Shown piece after piece: positions 17,467 to 27,107 of a stretch of 64,000 bases of DNA. The notes below the pieces were generated by a model. It saw only the letters and a list, made by a program, of their open reading frames with translations, was not told the origin of the DNA and did not search any database. Numbering within the stretch: the first letter of the stretch is position 1; each line of letters begins with the position of its first letter. The translations under genes and the position numbers were made by a program. Origin of the DNA: an uncultured Gilliamella sp. (GTDB lineage: Bacteria; Pseudomonadota; Gammaproteobacteria; Enterobacterales; Orbaceae); NCBI GenBank assembly GCA_946482005.1, contig CAMLPV010000008.1, forward strand, positions 1 through 64,000, read 5' to 3'.

Positions 17467-18795
17467 CTACTTCGTTAGTAGCAACATTGATTCAATGTGC
17501 TTAGTTTGTGGAAACATATCCAAAATAGCAACTTGAGCAATTTTATATCCTTTATCAATAAATTGCTTACAGTCTCTTGCTAGAGTAGCAGGGTTGCACG
17601 AGATGTAAACAATCTTTTCGGGTGCTATCTTCACAATTTCTGCTGCAGCATTATAAGCGCCTGCTCTTGCAGGATCTAATAATACTTTTTCAAATGTAGC
17701 ATGATTCCATGTGTTAAATTGCTGTTTATCATCTAAATTATTGATTAAAAAATGTGTTTTGGCACAAATTTCTTTGTTATTTAATTGTGCATTGAATTTG
17801 GCTTTTTCAACCAGTGCACCGATGCCTTCAATCCCAGTAACCGATTTGCTTAATGTTGCCATTGGTAATGAAAAATTACCCATTCCACAAAATAGATCTA
17901 ATACATTATCTGTTGGTTTTAATGTTAACCATTCCAAAGCTTGATTAATCATTTTTTGATTAATTTTGCTGTTTACTTGAATAAAATCAAGTGGACTAAA
18001 GGTTAACTTTAAATGATTGATTAAATAATAGTGTTCTTTGTTTCCAGTAATATGGACTAACTCTTCACCATAAAAATAGAGTGAAATGTTCTGCTCTTGA
18101 GCAAACTGTTTCAATAACTCGGTATCGTGAGATGTCATTGGCAAGGTATGCCTTAATACAATAATCACACCACTATCAACGGCAATTAATTCAATGTGGC
18201 CGAGCGCTTTTTTTTGGGTAATTTTGCGTAAGCAATTTTGTAATGGAGCAAGTAATATATCTAATTGTTCAACTAATATCGGACAATGCGCAATATTGAT
18301 TATTTGATTTGATTCAGCTTGACGAAATCCAATAAATAATTCACCTTTAACTAGATTAATTGCTAATCTTGCCCGCCTGCGATAATGGTAAGGTTGGTCT
18401 GCAATAATTTGGGGCGAATCTTTAATAACACTAGCTAAATTTTGTCCACTTTCTTTTTGTAATAAGTTAATAAGCGCTGAATATTTGGCTTGCTGTTGTA
18501 AATGCGATGAGATATGTTGTAGTTCACAACCTCCACATTTTTGATAATATTCACATTGAGGTTTAACCCGTTCGTTACTTTGATTGTAATATTTTATGAC
18601 AGTCGCTTTTGCGTAATTTTTTTTATCTTCGGTCAGCTTAATATCAACGGTTTCATCAGGCAAGGCTGACTTGATAAAAATTGTTTTTCCGTTATGGCTA
18701 GCAACGCCTTGTCCAAAGGCATCAAGCGAAGAAACGGTAACGGTCAATTTTTGTGAGGTGAGCTTTTTTTTGGGTGGGGTGTAAAATTTAACCAT
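17467..18795 (-). CDS. rlmD: 23S rRNA (uracil-1939-C5) methyltransferase RlmD
   Basis: 442 residues. TRAM domain at the N-terminus (LTVTVSSLDAFGQGVASHNG), an iron-sulfur cluster set of cysteines in CEYYQKCGGCELQH and a later CPIL, a SAM-binding loop VLDLFCGMGNFSLP around 300 and the catalytic cysteine in YISCNPATLARD. These features separate RlmD from TrmA and RlmC. It lies immediately upstream of relA and downstream of coaD on the same strand. Confidence 0.96.
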   Translation of the reverse strand: MVKFYTPPKKKLTSQKLTVTVSSLDAFGQGVASHNGKTIFIKSALPDETVDIKLTEDKKNYAKATVIKYYNQSNERVKPQCEYYQKCGGCELQHISSHLQQQAKYSALINLLQKESGQNLASVIKDSPQIIADQPYHYRRRARLAINLVKGELFIGFRQAESNQIINIAHCPILVEQLDILLAPLQNCLRKITQKKALGHIELIAVDSGVIIVLRHTLPMTSHDTELLKQFAQEQNISLYFYGEELVHITGNKEHYYLINHLKLTFSPLDFIQVNSKINQKMINQALEWLTLKPTDNVLDLFCGMGNFSLPMATLSKSVTGIEGIGALVEKAKFNAQLNNKEICAKTHFLINNLDDKQQFNTWNHATFEKVLLDPARAGAYNAAAEIVKIAPEKIVYISCNPATLARDCKQFIDKGYKIAQVAILDMFPQTKHIESMLLLTK

Positions 18796-18812
18796 AATCG
18801 TAAGTTTAAAAT

Positions 18813-19301
18813 CTAAGTAAGTCTTTGTAACAATTCTTTTTTAACATGGACAGGCACTAAATTGGTAATATTGCCACCATGATAAGCCACATCTTTAACA
18901 ATAGTTGATGAAATAAAGCCCATTGCAATTGATGGCATCAAAAATATAGTATCTAAATCTGGCTTTAATGCGCGATTCATTTCAGCTAATTGCCTTTCAT
19001 ATTCAAAATCATGCGTTGTACGCACACCGCGAACAACTACAGTCGCATTATGTGTTTGAGCAAAATTAGCCATTAAATTATCGAAACCAATTACTTCAAC
19101 ATTTAATAGATGTTCAACCGCAGTCGAAGCTAAATTAACCCGTTCTTCTAAGGTGAAAAGGGTATTTTTATTAGGATTTTCTGCAACTGCAACAATTAAA
19201 CGAGGAAAAAGTAATGATGCTCGAGTAATGAGATCAATATGCCCATTAGTAATTGGATCAAAAGTTCCAGGAAAGATAGCGGTTAAAGTTTTGCTTTTCA
19301 T
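18813..19301 (-). CDS. coaD: Phosphopantetheine adenylyltransferase CoaD
   Basis: 162 residues, the standard length. Fourth step of coenzyme A synthesis from pantothenate: ATP plus 4'-phosphopantetheine gives dephospho-CoA. Signatures: GTFDPITNGHIDLI with the TxGH nucleotidyltransferase motif, VVVRGVRTTHDFEYE around 85 and the ISSTIVKDVA motif near 130. Head of the coaD-rlmD-relA string. Confidence 0.97.
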   Translation of the reverse strand: MKSKTLTAIFPGTFDPITNGHIDLITRASLLFPRLIVAVAENPNKNTLFTLEERVNLASTAVEHLLNVEVIGFDNLMANFAQTHNATVVVRGVRTTHDFEYERQLAEMNRALKPDLDTIFLMPSIAMGFISSTIVKDVAYHGGNITNLVPVHVKKELLQRLT

Positions 19302-19465
19302 TTATTAATTTATCCATTAGCAAAGATGTGAATATCATACCTAATTTTAGCTTGGATTGTTAGTAAACTAGCCAAAAATCTTGTTTAAATTTAGCGGTAA
19401 TCTAAAATAAAGTAATTGAATATTGTTAACTTTAGAAGTTATTGATTGAAATAAAGGATATTGAA

Positions 19466-20530
19466 GTGATTAGTATAATTAAAAGAGGTATGATAATTCT
19501 TTTGTTAATTTTACCCTATACAGGTAGTGCTAGTATGATCGAAAAAAGAGACCATTTGATCGGTTCTTGCTATTTAGATGAAAACATTTTTATCAGAGAA
19601 GTTAAGTTAAAGGATAATAAACATAAACAAGAACCATTATTATTAGTTCATGGTGCTCGAGTTGCAGGTATTGGTTCGTTTGATTTACCTGTTCAAGGAG
19701 GATCGTTAGCAGAAGATTTGGCTCAGGCTGAGTTTGATGTCTATATTATTGATTTGCGAGGCTATGGTAAATCGAGTCGTCCTAAAGAAATGTCTCGACC
19801 TGCAAGTGAATCTAAACCATTAGTCCGTACGCCCGCCGCAATTGATGATTTAAAGTGCGCTGTGAATCAAATATTAAAATGGACAGATTCCCAAAAAATA
19901 AATATTTTGGGTTGGGCTACAGGTGGGCATTGGGCTGCCGCCTATGCTGAGCAACATAATGATAGTGTTAATAATTTGATTATTTATAATTCATTATATG
20001 GTGCTGTTGACGATCATAAATTATTAGGTAAAGGCTCAGTATTTGAAGACAAATTAAATCCAAAACAATTCAATCACAGTATTGGTGGTTATCAATTAAA
20101 TACTAAAGAAAGTTTGTTTCAGGCTTGGGATTTAAGTATCCCTATGGTTGAAAAAGATTTATGGAGGGATCCTTTAGTTGCTAATGCTTATGCTCAAGAG
20201 GCGATGAATTCTGATCCTGAATCTTTTTCTCATATACCTCCTCAATTTCGCTCACCAACAGGGGCAATGGCAGATAGTTTTGAATTAGCTATTGGCCAAA
20301 AGCAGTGGCAAGCCAAACATTTATTGATGCCGATATTAGTTATTTTCTCGCAAAATGACTTTTGGAGCCGTAAAGCGGATGCTTTAGCTATTGTTAATGA
20401 AGCTAAGCAAGCACATTTGGTAGAAATACCCGATGGCACACATTTTGTACATTTAGATCGTGCTGAAAAAGGGCGAAGTCTATTTGTTTCTTCTGTAATT
20501 GATTTTCTTAATTCAGATAAATCAATTTAA
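19466..20530 (+). CDS. Exported alpha/beta-hydrolase-fold protein without nucleophile Ser
   Basis: 354 residues from a GTG at 19466 with an AAAGGA site seven bases upstream; a TTG at 19442 and ATG at 19490 are alternatives. A hydrophobic stretch (MIILLLILPYTGSA) looks like a signal peptide. Alpha/beta-hydrolase features: oxyanion region LLVHGARVAG, DLRGYGKSSRP, the acid-bearing FSQNDFW and the His in DGTHFVHLD. Odd: the nucleophile elbow reads GWATGG, where GxSxG would place Ser, so Ala sits at the nucleophile position (about residue 151). It may be non-enzymatic or use a different residue. Specific function unknown. The frame stands alone between coaD (divergent) and galM (convergent). Confidence 0.7.
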   Translation: MISIIKRGMIILLLILPYTGSASMIEKRDHLIGSCYLDENIFIREVKLKDNKHKQEPLLLVHGARVAGIGSFDLPVQGGSLAEDLAQAEFDVYIIDLRGYGKSSRPKEMSRPASESKPLVRTPAAIDDLKCAVNQILKWTDSQKINILGWATGGHWAAAYAEQHNDSVNNLIIYNSLYGAVDDHKLLGKGSVFEDKLNPKQFNHSIGGYQLNTKESLFQAWDLSIPMVEKDLWRDPLVANAYAQEAMNSDPESFSHIPPQFRSPTGAMADSFELAIGQKQWQAKHLLMPILVIFSQNDFWSRKADALAIVNEAKQAHLVEIPDGTHFVHLDRAEKGRSLFVSSVIDFLNSDKSI

Positions 20531-20664
20531 AGAGTTTGTTATTTTGTTTTAATTATAAAAATCCAATAACAATTCGCCCATATATATTGTTTTTAAGGCT
20601 AAAAAGCTTTTACTCTATTTTTTTATGGATGAACACTATGATCGTTCATCCGTAATTAGTTATC

Positions 20665-21669
20665 TCATAACTTATCTATCATAAACTGGTAACAAATTTG
20701 ATGATGATAAGTTTGATTCGGTTCTAAAAAACAGCTAGGTTGTGGCCAATCGGGATGATTTGGACTATCTGGTAGAAACTGCGCTTCTAACGCGATACCC
20801 GCAAAATTATGATATTCACCATTATGCCTGTTCGGTGTATGTTGTAAAAAGTTACCCGTATAGATTTGTAGTGCAGGTAGGGTTGTGGCCACATTCATCT
20901 TCACTTTCTTATCGGCAGATATTAAATGAGCAGCAATAGGTTGTGATTTATCTAATAAATAAGCATGATCATAACCACTCGTGATTTGCCTTTCTGGGCT
21001 TTGGAGTAATTTATCAGAGATCAGCCTTGGTATTCGTAAATCCATATCGTTATGGCTAACGCTAACTAAATCACTGTTTGGGATACCGTCGCGATCGACG
21101 GGTAAATAAAAGTCAGCATTCACTTGTAAGGTATGATTAAGGATATCTTTGCTAGTTTCTCCGTCCAAATTAAAATAAGCATGATTGGTTAGATTGACTG
21201 GGGTTGTTTTGGTCGTGATAGCATTAAAAGAGATAATAACTTGATTGTCATCAGTGAGTTTATAGGTTACTTCGACCTTGAGCTCACCAGGGAACCCTTG
21301 GTCTCTATCAGGCGAAATCAATGTAAATGTGACCTGCTTGTCAGATTGAGATTGGATGTGCCACAGTTGTTTATCAAACCCTAATTTGCCACCATGCAGT
21401 TGGTTTACTCCTTGATTTGCAGTCAGTGAGTAGCTTTTTTCGTTGACCTTGATGGTTGCGTTTGCAATTCGGTTAGCATATCGCCCAATGGTCGCGCCTA
21501 GATAAGCATCTTGCTGTGCATATTGTTCAAAAGTTTTACAACCAAGTAAGACTTCTCGATTTTGTCCTGCAACGGGTAGTTCACATGAAAGCCAAGTTGC
21601 TCCCCAGTTTGAGAGTTTAATGCTCATACCCTGTTTATTTGAAAGTGTAATAATCTGTTTTATAGGCAT
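20665..21669 (-). CDS. galM: Aldose 1-epimerase (mutarotase) GalM
   Basis: 334 residues. Interconverts alpha and beta anomers of galactose, first step of the Leloir pathway. Conserved catalytic His in [12 protein letters not shown] near 170 and the general-base Glu in [16 protein letters not shown] near 300; substrate-binding GRYANRIAN about residue 62 and HGGKLGFDK. It overlaps galK by ten bases, so it is the last gene of the lacY-gal operon. Confidence 0.95.
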   Translation of the reverse strand: MPIKQIITLSNKQGMSIKLSNWGATWLSCELPVAGQNREVLLGCKTFEQYAQQDAYLGATIGRYANRIANATIKVNEKSYSLTANQGVNQLHGGKLGFDKQLWHIQSQSDKQVTFTLISPDRDQGFPGELKVEVTYKLTDDNQVIISFNAITTKTTPVNLTNHAYFNLDGETSKDILNHTLQVNADFYLPVDRDGIPNSDLVSVSHNDMDLRIPRLISDKLLQSPERQITSGYDHAYLLDKSQPIAAHLISADKKVKMNVATTLPALQIYTGNFLQHTPNRHNGEYHNFAGIALEAQFLPDSPNHPDWPQPSCFLEPNQTYHHQICYQFMIDKL

Positions 21670-22817
21670 AAAGCGTGCACTCCTTTGCTTGGTTTGCAGA
21701 TATAAAAATCTTCTTTGATACCAAATTTTTTAAAATAATTATCATTAACCACTGCTTTGATATCATCAACTTTATTTTTGGGTATGAGTGCGACAACACA
21801 ACCGCCAAAACCACCACCTGTCATGCGTACGCCACCTTGATCGCCAAGTTTATTGTGAATTATCTCAACCAGATAATCAATGGCAGGCACAGTGATTTCA
21901 AAATCATCACGCATAGAGTTATGGCTTTGCGCCATAAGATTTGATAAAGATGTATAGTCGCTGTTTGCCAATGCTGAAGCGGCTTTTAAGGTACGTTCAT
22001 TTTCAGTGATTATGTGACGAGCGCGTTTAAAAACAATAGGATCAAGCTTACTTTCAATTTGTTTCAATTCATCTAACGTTACATCGCGTAACGCTTTTAC
22101 CCCAAGCGCTTTAGCTGCTGCTTCGCATTGTTGGCGACGACTATTGTATTCGCTATCGACTAAACCACGTTTGATATTTGAGTTAATAATTACTACTGCA
22201 AACTCTTCGGGTATTGAAACAGGGAATGCTTCTAACGATCGGCAGTCAATCAATAAGGCATGTTGTGTTTGTCCAAGTGCAGAGATAAGTTGATCCATAA
22301 TACCGCAATTACAACCAACAAATTGATTTTCGGCTTCTTGACCAATCAAAGCTAATTGGGTGCCATCTAATGGCAAATCATATAAAACTTGGAACATTTT
22401 GGCTACGGCAACTTCAAGAGATGCTGATGAGCTTAATCCCGCACCTTGTGGTACATCACCACTAATGGCGAGATCAACGCCATGAATATTATCAGTATGT
22501 TTTTTTAGATGTTTGACTACGCCGCGTACATAGTTGGCCCATTGGTATTTTGGATGTTTTTCAATGGGTAAATCCAATGAAAAATCATCTTGCTCATTGT
22601 TATAGTCAACCGCAATGACCCGAACCAGATTATCTGAACGTTTATGGCAGCTAATTACTGTTTGATAATTAATAGCGCAAGGTAGTACAAATCCATCATT
22701 ATAATCTGTATGTTCCCCGATTAAATTTACGCGGCCAGGCGCTTGTATCAACGTATCTGGTTTATAGCCAAATTTAGTTTCAAATGCTTGCGAAGTTTTA
22801 TTAATTAATTCTTTCAT
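21660..22817 (-). CDS. galK: Galactokinase GalK
   Basis: 385 residues, GHMP kinase. Phosphorylates galactose at C1. All three family motifs are visible: [19 protein letters not shown] near 30, the ATP loop [18 protein letters not shown] near 125 and [13 protein letters not shown] near 345. Start ATG lies one base after the galT stop, within the operon. Confidence 0.97.
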   Translation of the reverse strand: MKELINKTSQAFETKFGYKPDTLIQAPGRVNLIGEHTDYNDGFVLPCAINYQTVISCHKRSDNLVRVIAVDYNNEQDDFSLDLPIEKHPKYQWANYVRGVVKHLKKHTDNIHGVDLAISGDVPQGAGLSSSASLEVAVAKMFQVLYDLPLDGTQLALIGQEAENQFVGCNCGIMDQLISALGQTQHALLIDCRSLEAFPVSIPEEFAVVIINSNIKRGLVDSEYNSRRQQCEAAAKALGVKALRDVTLDELKQIESKLDPIVFKRARHIITENERTLKAASALANSDYTSLSNLMAQSHNSMRDDFEITVPAIDYLVEIIHNKLGDQGGVRMTGGGFGGCVVALIPKNKVDDIKAVVNDNYFKKFGIKEDFYICKPSKGVHALCL

Positions 22818-23867
22818 CTATTTATCCTTTATATCTTTATAATGAACATCACTTACATTACACAGTCTTTCGGCTGCCTGTTCTGGCGTTAAATCTCGTT
22901 GTACTTCGGCTAGCATTTCGTAACCGACCATAAATTTTTTGACTGTCGCTGAACGTAACAAAGGGGGATAAAAGTGAGCATGTACTTGCCAATAGTCATT
23001 TTTATTTTCCATAAATGGTGCGCCATGCCAACCCATTGAATAAGGAAAAGAGCAGCGAAATAAATTATCGTAACGACTGGTTAATTTTTTGAGTGCAATC
23101 GCTAAATCACTTTGTTGATCGCTTGTTAACAGGGTTAATTGTGGAATATGTGTTTTGGGTAACAGAAGTGTTTCAAATGGCCAGATTGCCCAAAAAGGAA
23201 CCACCGCCAACCAATATTGAGTTTCAACGACAATTCGCTCACGATTTATGAGTTCTTTTTCAACATAATCAATTAATAGATTACGTTGATATTTTTCATA
23301 ATAATTGCGCATATTGAGATCTTCGCGCACAATTTCGTTGGGTAAAAAACTATTTGCCCAAATTTGTCCATGCGGGTGAGGGTTAGAACACCCCATTACT
23401 GAACCTTTATTTTCGAACACTTGTACCCAAGGATATTTTTTACTTAATTCTTGTTGTTGAGCGATCCAGATTTTGATTACGCCTTCAATGGCAGATAAAT
23501 CCAGTTCTGGCAAAGTTTTACTGTGATCTGGTGAAAAGCAGATAACACGGCTAGTGCCTTTAGCGCTTTGCATTTGAAACAGTGGATCATCGTTAACTGG
23601 TGAATTTGGCGTATCTTCCATTAACGCAGCAAAATCATTGGTAAATACAAATGTCCCTTTATAATCGGGATTGATATCACCCGTGACTCGCTGGTTACCT
23701 GCACACAAAAAACAAGTTGGATCGTGACTGGGTTTTTGCTCCTCATTTATCTCTTCTTGTTGTCCTTGCCAAGGGCGTTTTGCTCTATGTGGTGAAACAA
23801 GTACCCATTGATTGGTCAATGGATTATAACGACGATGAGGATGATCAACTGGGTTAAAAATATCCAT
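22818..23867 (-). CDS. galT: Galactose-1-phosphate uridylyltransferase GalT
   Basis: 349 residues from the ATG at 23867, which has GAGG seven bases upstream and matches the start of E. coli GalT ([17 protein letters not shown]); the longer frame begins with TTG. Transfers UMP from UDP-glucose to galactose 1-phosphate. Catalytic HPHGQIW near 165, zinc-ligand cysteine pair in CFLCAGN and second-domain [11 protein letters not shown]. Confidence 0.97.
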   Translation of the reverse strand: MDIFNPVDHPHRRYNPLTNQWVLVSPHRAKRPWQGQQEEINEEQKPSHDPTCFLCAGNQRVTGDINPDYKGTFVFTNDFAALMEDTPNSPVNDDPLFQMQSAKGTSRVICFSPDHSKTLPELDLSAIEGVIKIWIAQQQELSKKYPWVQVFENKGSVMGCSNPHPHGQIWANSFLPNEIVREDLNMRNYYEKYQRNLLIDYVEKELINRERIVVETQYWLAVVPFWAIWPFETLLLPKTHIPQLTLLTSDQQSDLAIALKKLTSRYDNLFRCSFPYSMGWHGAPFMENKNDYWQVHAHFYPPLLRSATVKKFMVGYEMLAEVQRDLTPEQAAERLCNVSDVHYKDIKDK

Positions 23868-23917
23868 TTTTTGCCTCTTCAATTATGATTTTGCTGCTAT
23901 TATTCTCAAACTATAAT

Positions 23918-24934
23918 TCAATCAGGATAACCTTGTGGATTATTAGATTGCCAATTCCATGAATCTTTTACCATATCATCAAGCGTGAGTTTGGTTTTCC
24001 AGCCTAATATTTGCTCGGCTTTGTTAGCATCGGCCCAGAAAGCGGGTAAATCACCTGCTCGGCGTGGTGCAAAATGCCAATTAAGTGGTTTACCAGAGGC
24101 TTTTTCAAAAGCTTTAATAACTTGTAAAACACTGTAGCCAACACCAGAACCTAAATTATAAATATGAATTCCAGCTTTATTTTGATCAGCTTTTAGAGCG
24201 GCAATGTGTCCGTCAGCCAAATCCACAACGTGAATAAAATCACGTACACAAGTGCCATCTTCTGTTGGATAATCATTGCCAAATACAGCGAGCGACTCTC
24301 GTTTACCCACTGCAACTTGAGTAATATAGGGCATCAGATTATTTGGAATGCCTAAAGGATCTTCACCCATTAAACCACTAGGATGAGCACCAACAGGGTT
24401 AAAATAGCGTAGCAGTGTTAGTGACCAATCAGGTTCGGCAACGGCTAAATCCATCATACATTGTTCTACCATAAGTTTACTTTTACCATATGGACTAGTA
24501 GGTAATCCTTGCGGTAACGTTTCAACATAAGGAACAGGTGCTAATTCACCGTAGACGGTGGCTGAAGAACTGAATACCAATTGTTTCACGCCAGCATCAC
24601 GCATCGCTTTCATTAAAACAATGCTGCCATACACATTATTTTCATAATATTCAAGTGGTTTGTATACCGATTCACCAACAGCTTTTAAACCAGCAAAATG
24701 AATAACGGCTTTGATGTCATGTTCTTTAAAAATTGTGGCTAATAATTTTGCATCACATACATCTCCTTGGTAAAAGACAACAGGCTTCCCTGTGATCGTT
24801 TGTATTCTCTCTAATACTGATGCTTTACTATTGAATAAATTGTCAATAATAATTGGTGTATAGCCTGATTGAATTAGTTGGACACAAGTATGGCTACCTA
24901 TATATCCACAACCACCCGTTACTAATATTTTCAT
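23918..24934 (-). CDS. galE: UDP-glucose 4-epimerase GalE
   Basis: 338 residues, identical in length to E. coli GalE. SDR-superfamily NAD enzyme: TGGCGYIGSHTC nucleotide loop at the N-terminus, FSSSATVYG with catalytic Ser near 123 and the YGKSK catalytic Tyr/Lys pair near 149. It regenerates UDP-glucose for GalT. Second gene of the operon, 43 bases downstream of lacY. Confidence 0.97.
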   Translation of the reverse strand: MKILVTGGCGYIGSHTCVQLIQSGYTPIIIDNLFNSKASVLERIQTITGKPVVFYQGDVCDAKLLATIFKEHDIKAVIHFAGLKAVGESVYKPLEYYENNVYGSIVLMKAMRDAGVKQLVFSSSATVYGELAPVPYVETLPQGLPTSPYGKSKLMVEQCMMDLAVAEPDWSLTLLRYFNPVGAHPSGLMGEDPLGIPNNLMPYITQVAVGKRESLAVFGNDYPTEDGTCVRDFIHVVDLADGHIAALKADQNKAGIHIYNLGSGVGYSVLQVIKAFEKASGKPLNWHFAPRRAGDLPAFWADANKAEQILGWKTKLTLDDMVKDSWNWQSNNPQGYPD

Positions 24935-24977
24935 CTAAATACCTTAATTTATGCTAATTATGTTTAGTAAATCTAGA

Positions 24978-26252
24978 TTAATTACTTGATTCTTGATTTT
25001 TTGTATATTTAAAAACATCCCATGGTCCACGTCCTGATAACGTGAAAGACGAAATCAGTGTAAAACTAAATGCGATGAAGCCAAGGACTAAATAAGCTCC
25101 TTCAAAACCAATTTTAACATACATCAAACCCGCAAACGTAGACATAAACATGATAGATAATTGTTTTGCAAAACAAAATGCAATTAAGTAAACAGTTGCT
25201 GATAAGCGGATAGGGAAGTGCTTAGTGATATATTTAAAGGCACCAACAAGTAATAATGGTGCTTCAAACATGTGTAATGTTTTTAATATTATTACTTCAA
25301 CTGCGGTGCTAGCAAACGCTGAGCCAGTTATGCGAATTGACATGATTATACCCGCAATCAATAAGGTATTTTTACTGCCGATTTTCATTACAATTATTGG
25401 TGCAAAAAACATTACCGTAGCATTTAAAAATTCACCAAGTGTTGTGACATAACCAAATGCCTCACGACCAACTTGTTCACTAGAAAAGAACGAGGTAAAA
25501 AAGTTAGCAAACTGTTGGTCAAACACATCATAAGTACATGCCACACCAACGATATAAAGCATAAAGAACCATGTTTTACGCATGCTGAGTAAATCTAAAG
25601 CTTGTTTTATATTAAAAGGTTCAGGTTTATTTAATCCCATTTGCTCGACAACATCCGTTGTTGAAGTTCTTGCTGGATCAGCGATCTTGACTAAAACTAG
25701 AAGAATCAGGGCAAATCCAGAGCATAACCAATAAACAGCATTGACGTTTTTTGATATCATAATCCCAACAAATGAAGCACAAATTGCCCATCCAAAACAA
25801 CCAAACATACGACTGCGACCAAATTCAAAACCGCTACGACGACTGATTTTTTCAACTAAAGCTTCTATAGATGGAGCCCCTCCACTAAATACCATGCCTA
25901 GATAAAATCCACCCACAATTGCGCCTAGTGTGACATTAAATTTGAGTAGGGGGCCAAATACGAAAATGAAGAATGGTCCAAACAATACTAATAGCAGGGT
26001 AATAATCCAAAGAAGATGCTTTTTTAATCCCAATTTATCTGAAATCAAGCCAAAAATAGGTTGGAAAACTAACGCAAATAGCGAAATAAATGAAAAAACG
26101 TATCCTGTACTTGCTTGGTCTAGTCCAATCATTTTTAACCAAACTGGAAAAAATGGGACATAGGCTCCCATAATAAAAAAGTAAAGGAAAAAGTAGAGGC
26201 TAAACACCCAATAATTCTTATTATGCAGTGATGACGTAATGTTTTGATTCAT
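24978..26252 (-). CDS. lacY: Lactose/galactoside permease LacY
   Basis: 424 residues, strongly LacY-like throughout, not only as a family member. Key residues of LacY can be paired: Glu126 in PSIEALVEK, Arg144 and Cys148 in FGRSRMFGC, the [16 protein letters not shown] block, Glu269 in [11 protein letters not shown], Arg302 in MSIRITG, and His322/Glu325 in LKTLHMFE. Galactoside:H+ symporter in the inner membrane. It is the first gene of a lacY-galE-galT-galK-galM operon, with AAGGAAG before the start. No beta-galactosidase gene is in the window, so imported lactose or another galactoside must be cleaved by an enzyme encoded elsewhere. Confidence 0.93.
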   Translation of the reverse strand: MNQNITSSLHNKNYWVFSLYFFLYFFIMGAYVPFFPVWLKMIGLDQASTGYVFSFISLFALVFQPIFGLISDKLGLKKHLLWIITLLLVLFGPFFIFVFGPLLKFNVTLGAIVGGFYLGMVFSGGAPSIEALVEKISRRSGFEFGRSRMFGCFGWAICASFVGIMISKNVNAVYWLCSGFALILLVLVKIADPARTSTTDVVEQMGLNKPEPFNIKQALDLLSMRKTWFFMLYIVGVACTYDVFDQQFANFFTSFFSSEQVGREAFGYVTTLGEFLNATVMFFAPIIVMKIGSKNTLLIAGIIMSIRITGSAFASTAVEVIILKTLHMFEAPLLLVGAFKYITKHFPIRLSATVYLIAFCFAKQLSIMFMSTFAGLMYVKIGFEGAYLVLGFIAFSFTLISSFTLSGRGPWDVFKYTKNQESSN

Positions 26253-26276
26253 GATGAACTTCCTTTGTTGAGCTTT

Positions 26277-26294
26277 AAATGATTTGCATCATTT
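26277..26294 (-). promoter_or_regulatory. Palindrome AAATGAT-TTGC-ATCATTT in lacY leader
   Basis: Seven-base perfect inverted repeat adjoining the first GalR-type operator, 25 bases upstream of lacY. It could be a small leader hairpin or a second regulator's site. Confidence 0.35.
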
Positions 26295-26309
26295 AGAAAT
26301 CGTTTACAC
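26294..26309 (-). promoter_or_regulatory. GalR/GalS-type operator 1
   Basis: Ten of twelve informative positions match the GTGNAANCGNTTNCAC consensus as I know it; the right half on the plus strand, TTTACAC, is ideal and its reverse (GTGTAAACGATT) equals the E. coli gal external operator half. It lies about 45 bases upstream of lacY, so binding should block transcription. Confidence 0.6.
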
Positions 26310-26390
26310 TTTTATTTATCTAAAAATTTATTGGTTTAAATTAATACTATCACTTTAAATATCCCAAAAAAGTGATCTAGTTAACATTTT

Positions 26391-26406
26391 ATGAAATCGA
26401 TTACAT
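26391..26406 (-). promoter_or_regulatory. GalR/GalS-type operator 2
   Basis: ATGAAATCGATTACAT matches ten of twelve consensus positions and is nearly palindromic. It is centred 97 bases from operator 1, comparable to the 113-bp spacing of the looping gal operators in E. coli. Confidence 0.55.
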
Positions 26407-26426
26407 TTGATATTTTTCTATTATTT

Positions 26427-26463
26427 GTCAAAAAGTTTCAGGTTACACTAACGTTTCAGTATA
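26427..26463. repeat. Single arm-like copy of the 40-bp repeat
   Basis: Has the two core blocks of the 6522-6561 arm (17 and 13 bases, identical) with a divergent seven-base spacer of equal length, giving 32 of 37 identical positions by eye. No inverted partner was seen nearby. It sits between GalR-type operators 2 and 3. Confidence 0.75.
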
Positions 26464-26594
26464 TTTTTATTTTATTTTTATTATTGTTTACGATAATAAT
26501 AATCAAGACAGTAGGGATTTAATCAATAATTGCGCGAATCGAATAAATTTTTTAATTCTTTCGCATTTGGATTTGTACTAAAGAAAAGTAATTT

Positions 26595-26610
26595 ATGAAA
26601 CCGATTACAA
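26595..26610 (-). promoter_or_regulatory. GalR/GalS-type operator 3
   Basis: ATGAAACCGATTACAA matches ten of twelve consensus positions. It lies 204 bases beyond operator 2 and about 350 bases from lacY, a possible auxiliary looping site. No galR gene is in the window. Confidence 0.5.
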
Positions 26611-27055
26611 TAATTGATAGCAAAGGTATTTAATGGATTATCATTTATTAGATTGATTGCAAACTTTTTCAGGTTAAGATTAAAAATCGAATTAAAATCG
26701 TTGTGATATGGCTATACCCAATTTACTGTTGTACTTGTGATAGTTAATGATCTGATTCAACTAAATAGATGGACTTTTTCATCCTAATAACCAATAAGTT
26801 TTTTCTTAGTATTGTATTGAATCATAGTAAAAGCTAATTTTTTATTTGTGTTTATTTTATCTCAATTTGAAAAATAAGCAGTTTTCAGTAAATATGCTAT
26901 GCATAGTCTGTCCCAGTATGTTTTTGAGAACGGCTTATTGTTAGAAATCTTTTATTGGGGTAATTGGCTAAGTATTTTAACTTAATTATTGTAAGAAAAA
27001 TTCATAAAAGTAGGCGATTATATCTGTGAGCATTCACTCAGAAAAAAGGGCAAAT
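26611..27055. other. AT-rich gap between operator 3 and the agp hairpin
   Basis: No gene seen. It separates the start of the lacY-gal operon from the end of the agp gene, both on the minus strand. The sequence CAAACTTTTTCAGGTTAAG near 26660 faintly recalls the 40-bp repeat core but does not align beyond about ten bases. Confidence 0.35.
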
Positions 27056-27081
27056 TTTCCACCGATGGGTGTCGGTGGAAA
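27056..27081 (-). terminator. Terminator-like hairpin after agp
   Basis: Perfect ten-base stem TTTCCACCGA / TCGGTGGAAA with six-base loop just beyond the agp stop. The minus-strand downstream tract is AAATTTG rather than a clean T-run. Confidence 0.55.
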
Positions 27082-27107
27082 CTATTTCTTATAGAAAAAC
27101 TAATAGA

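Noticed and set aside
26655..26680. Possible fourth arm of the 40-bp repeat
   Set aside because: Only about ten bases resemble the CAGGTTA part; the first and second core blocks are absent.
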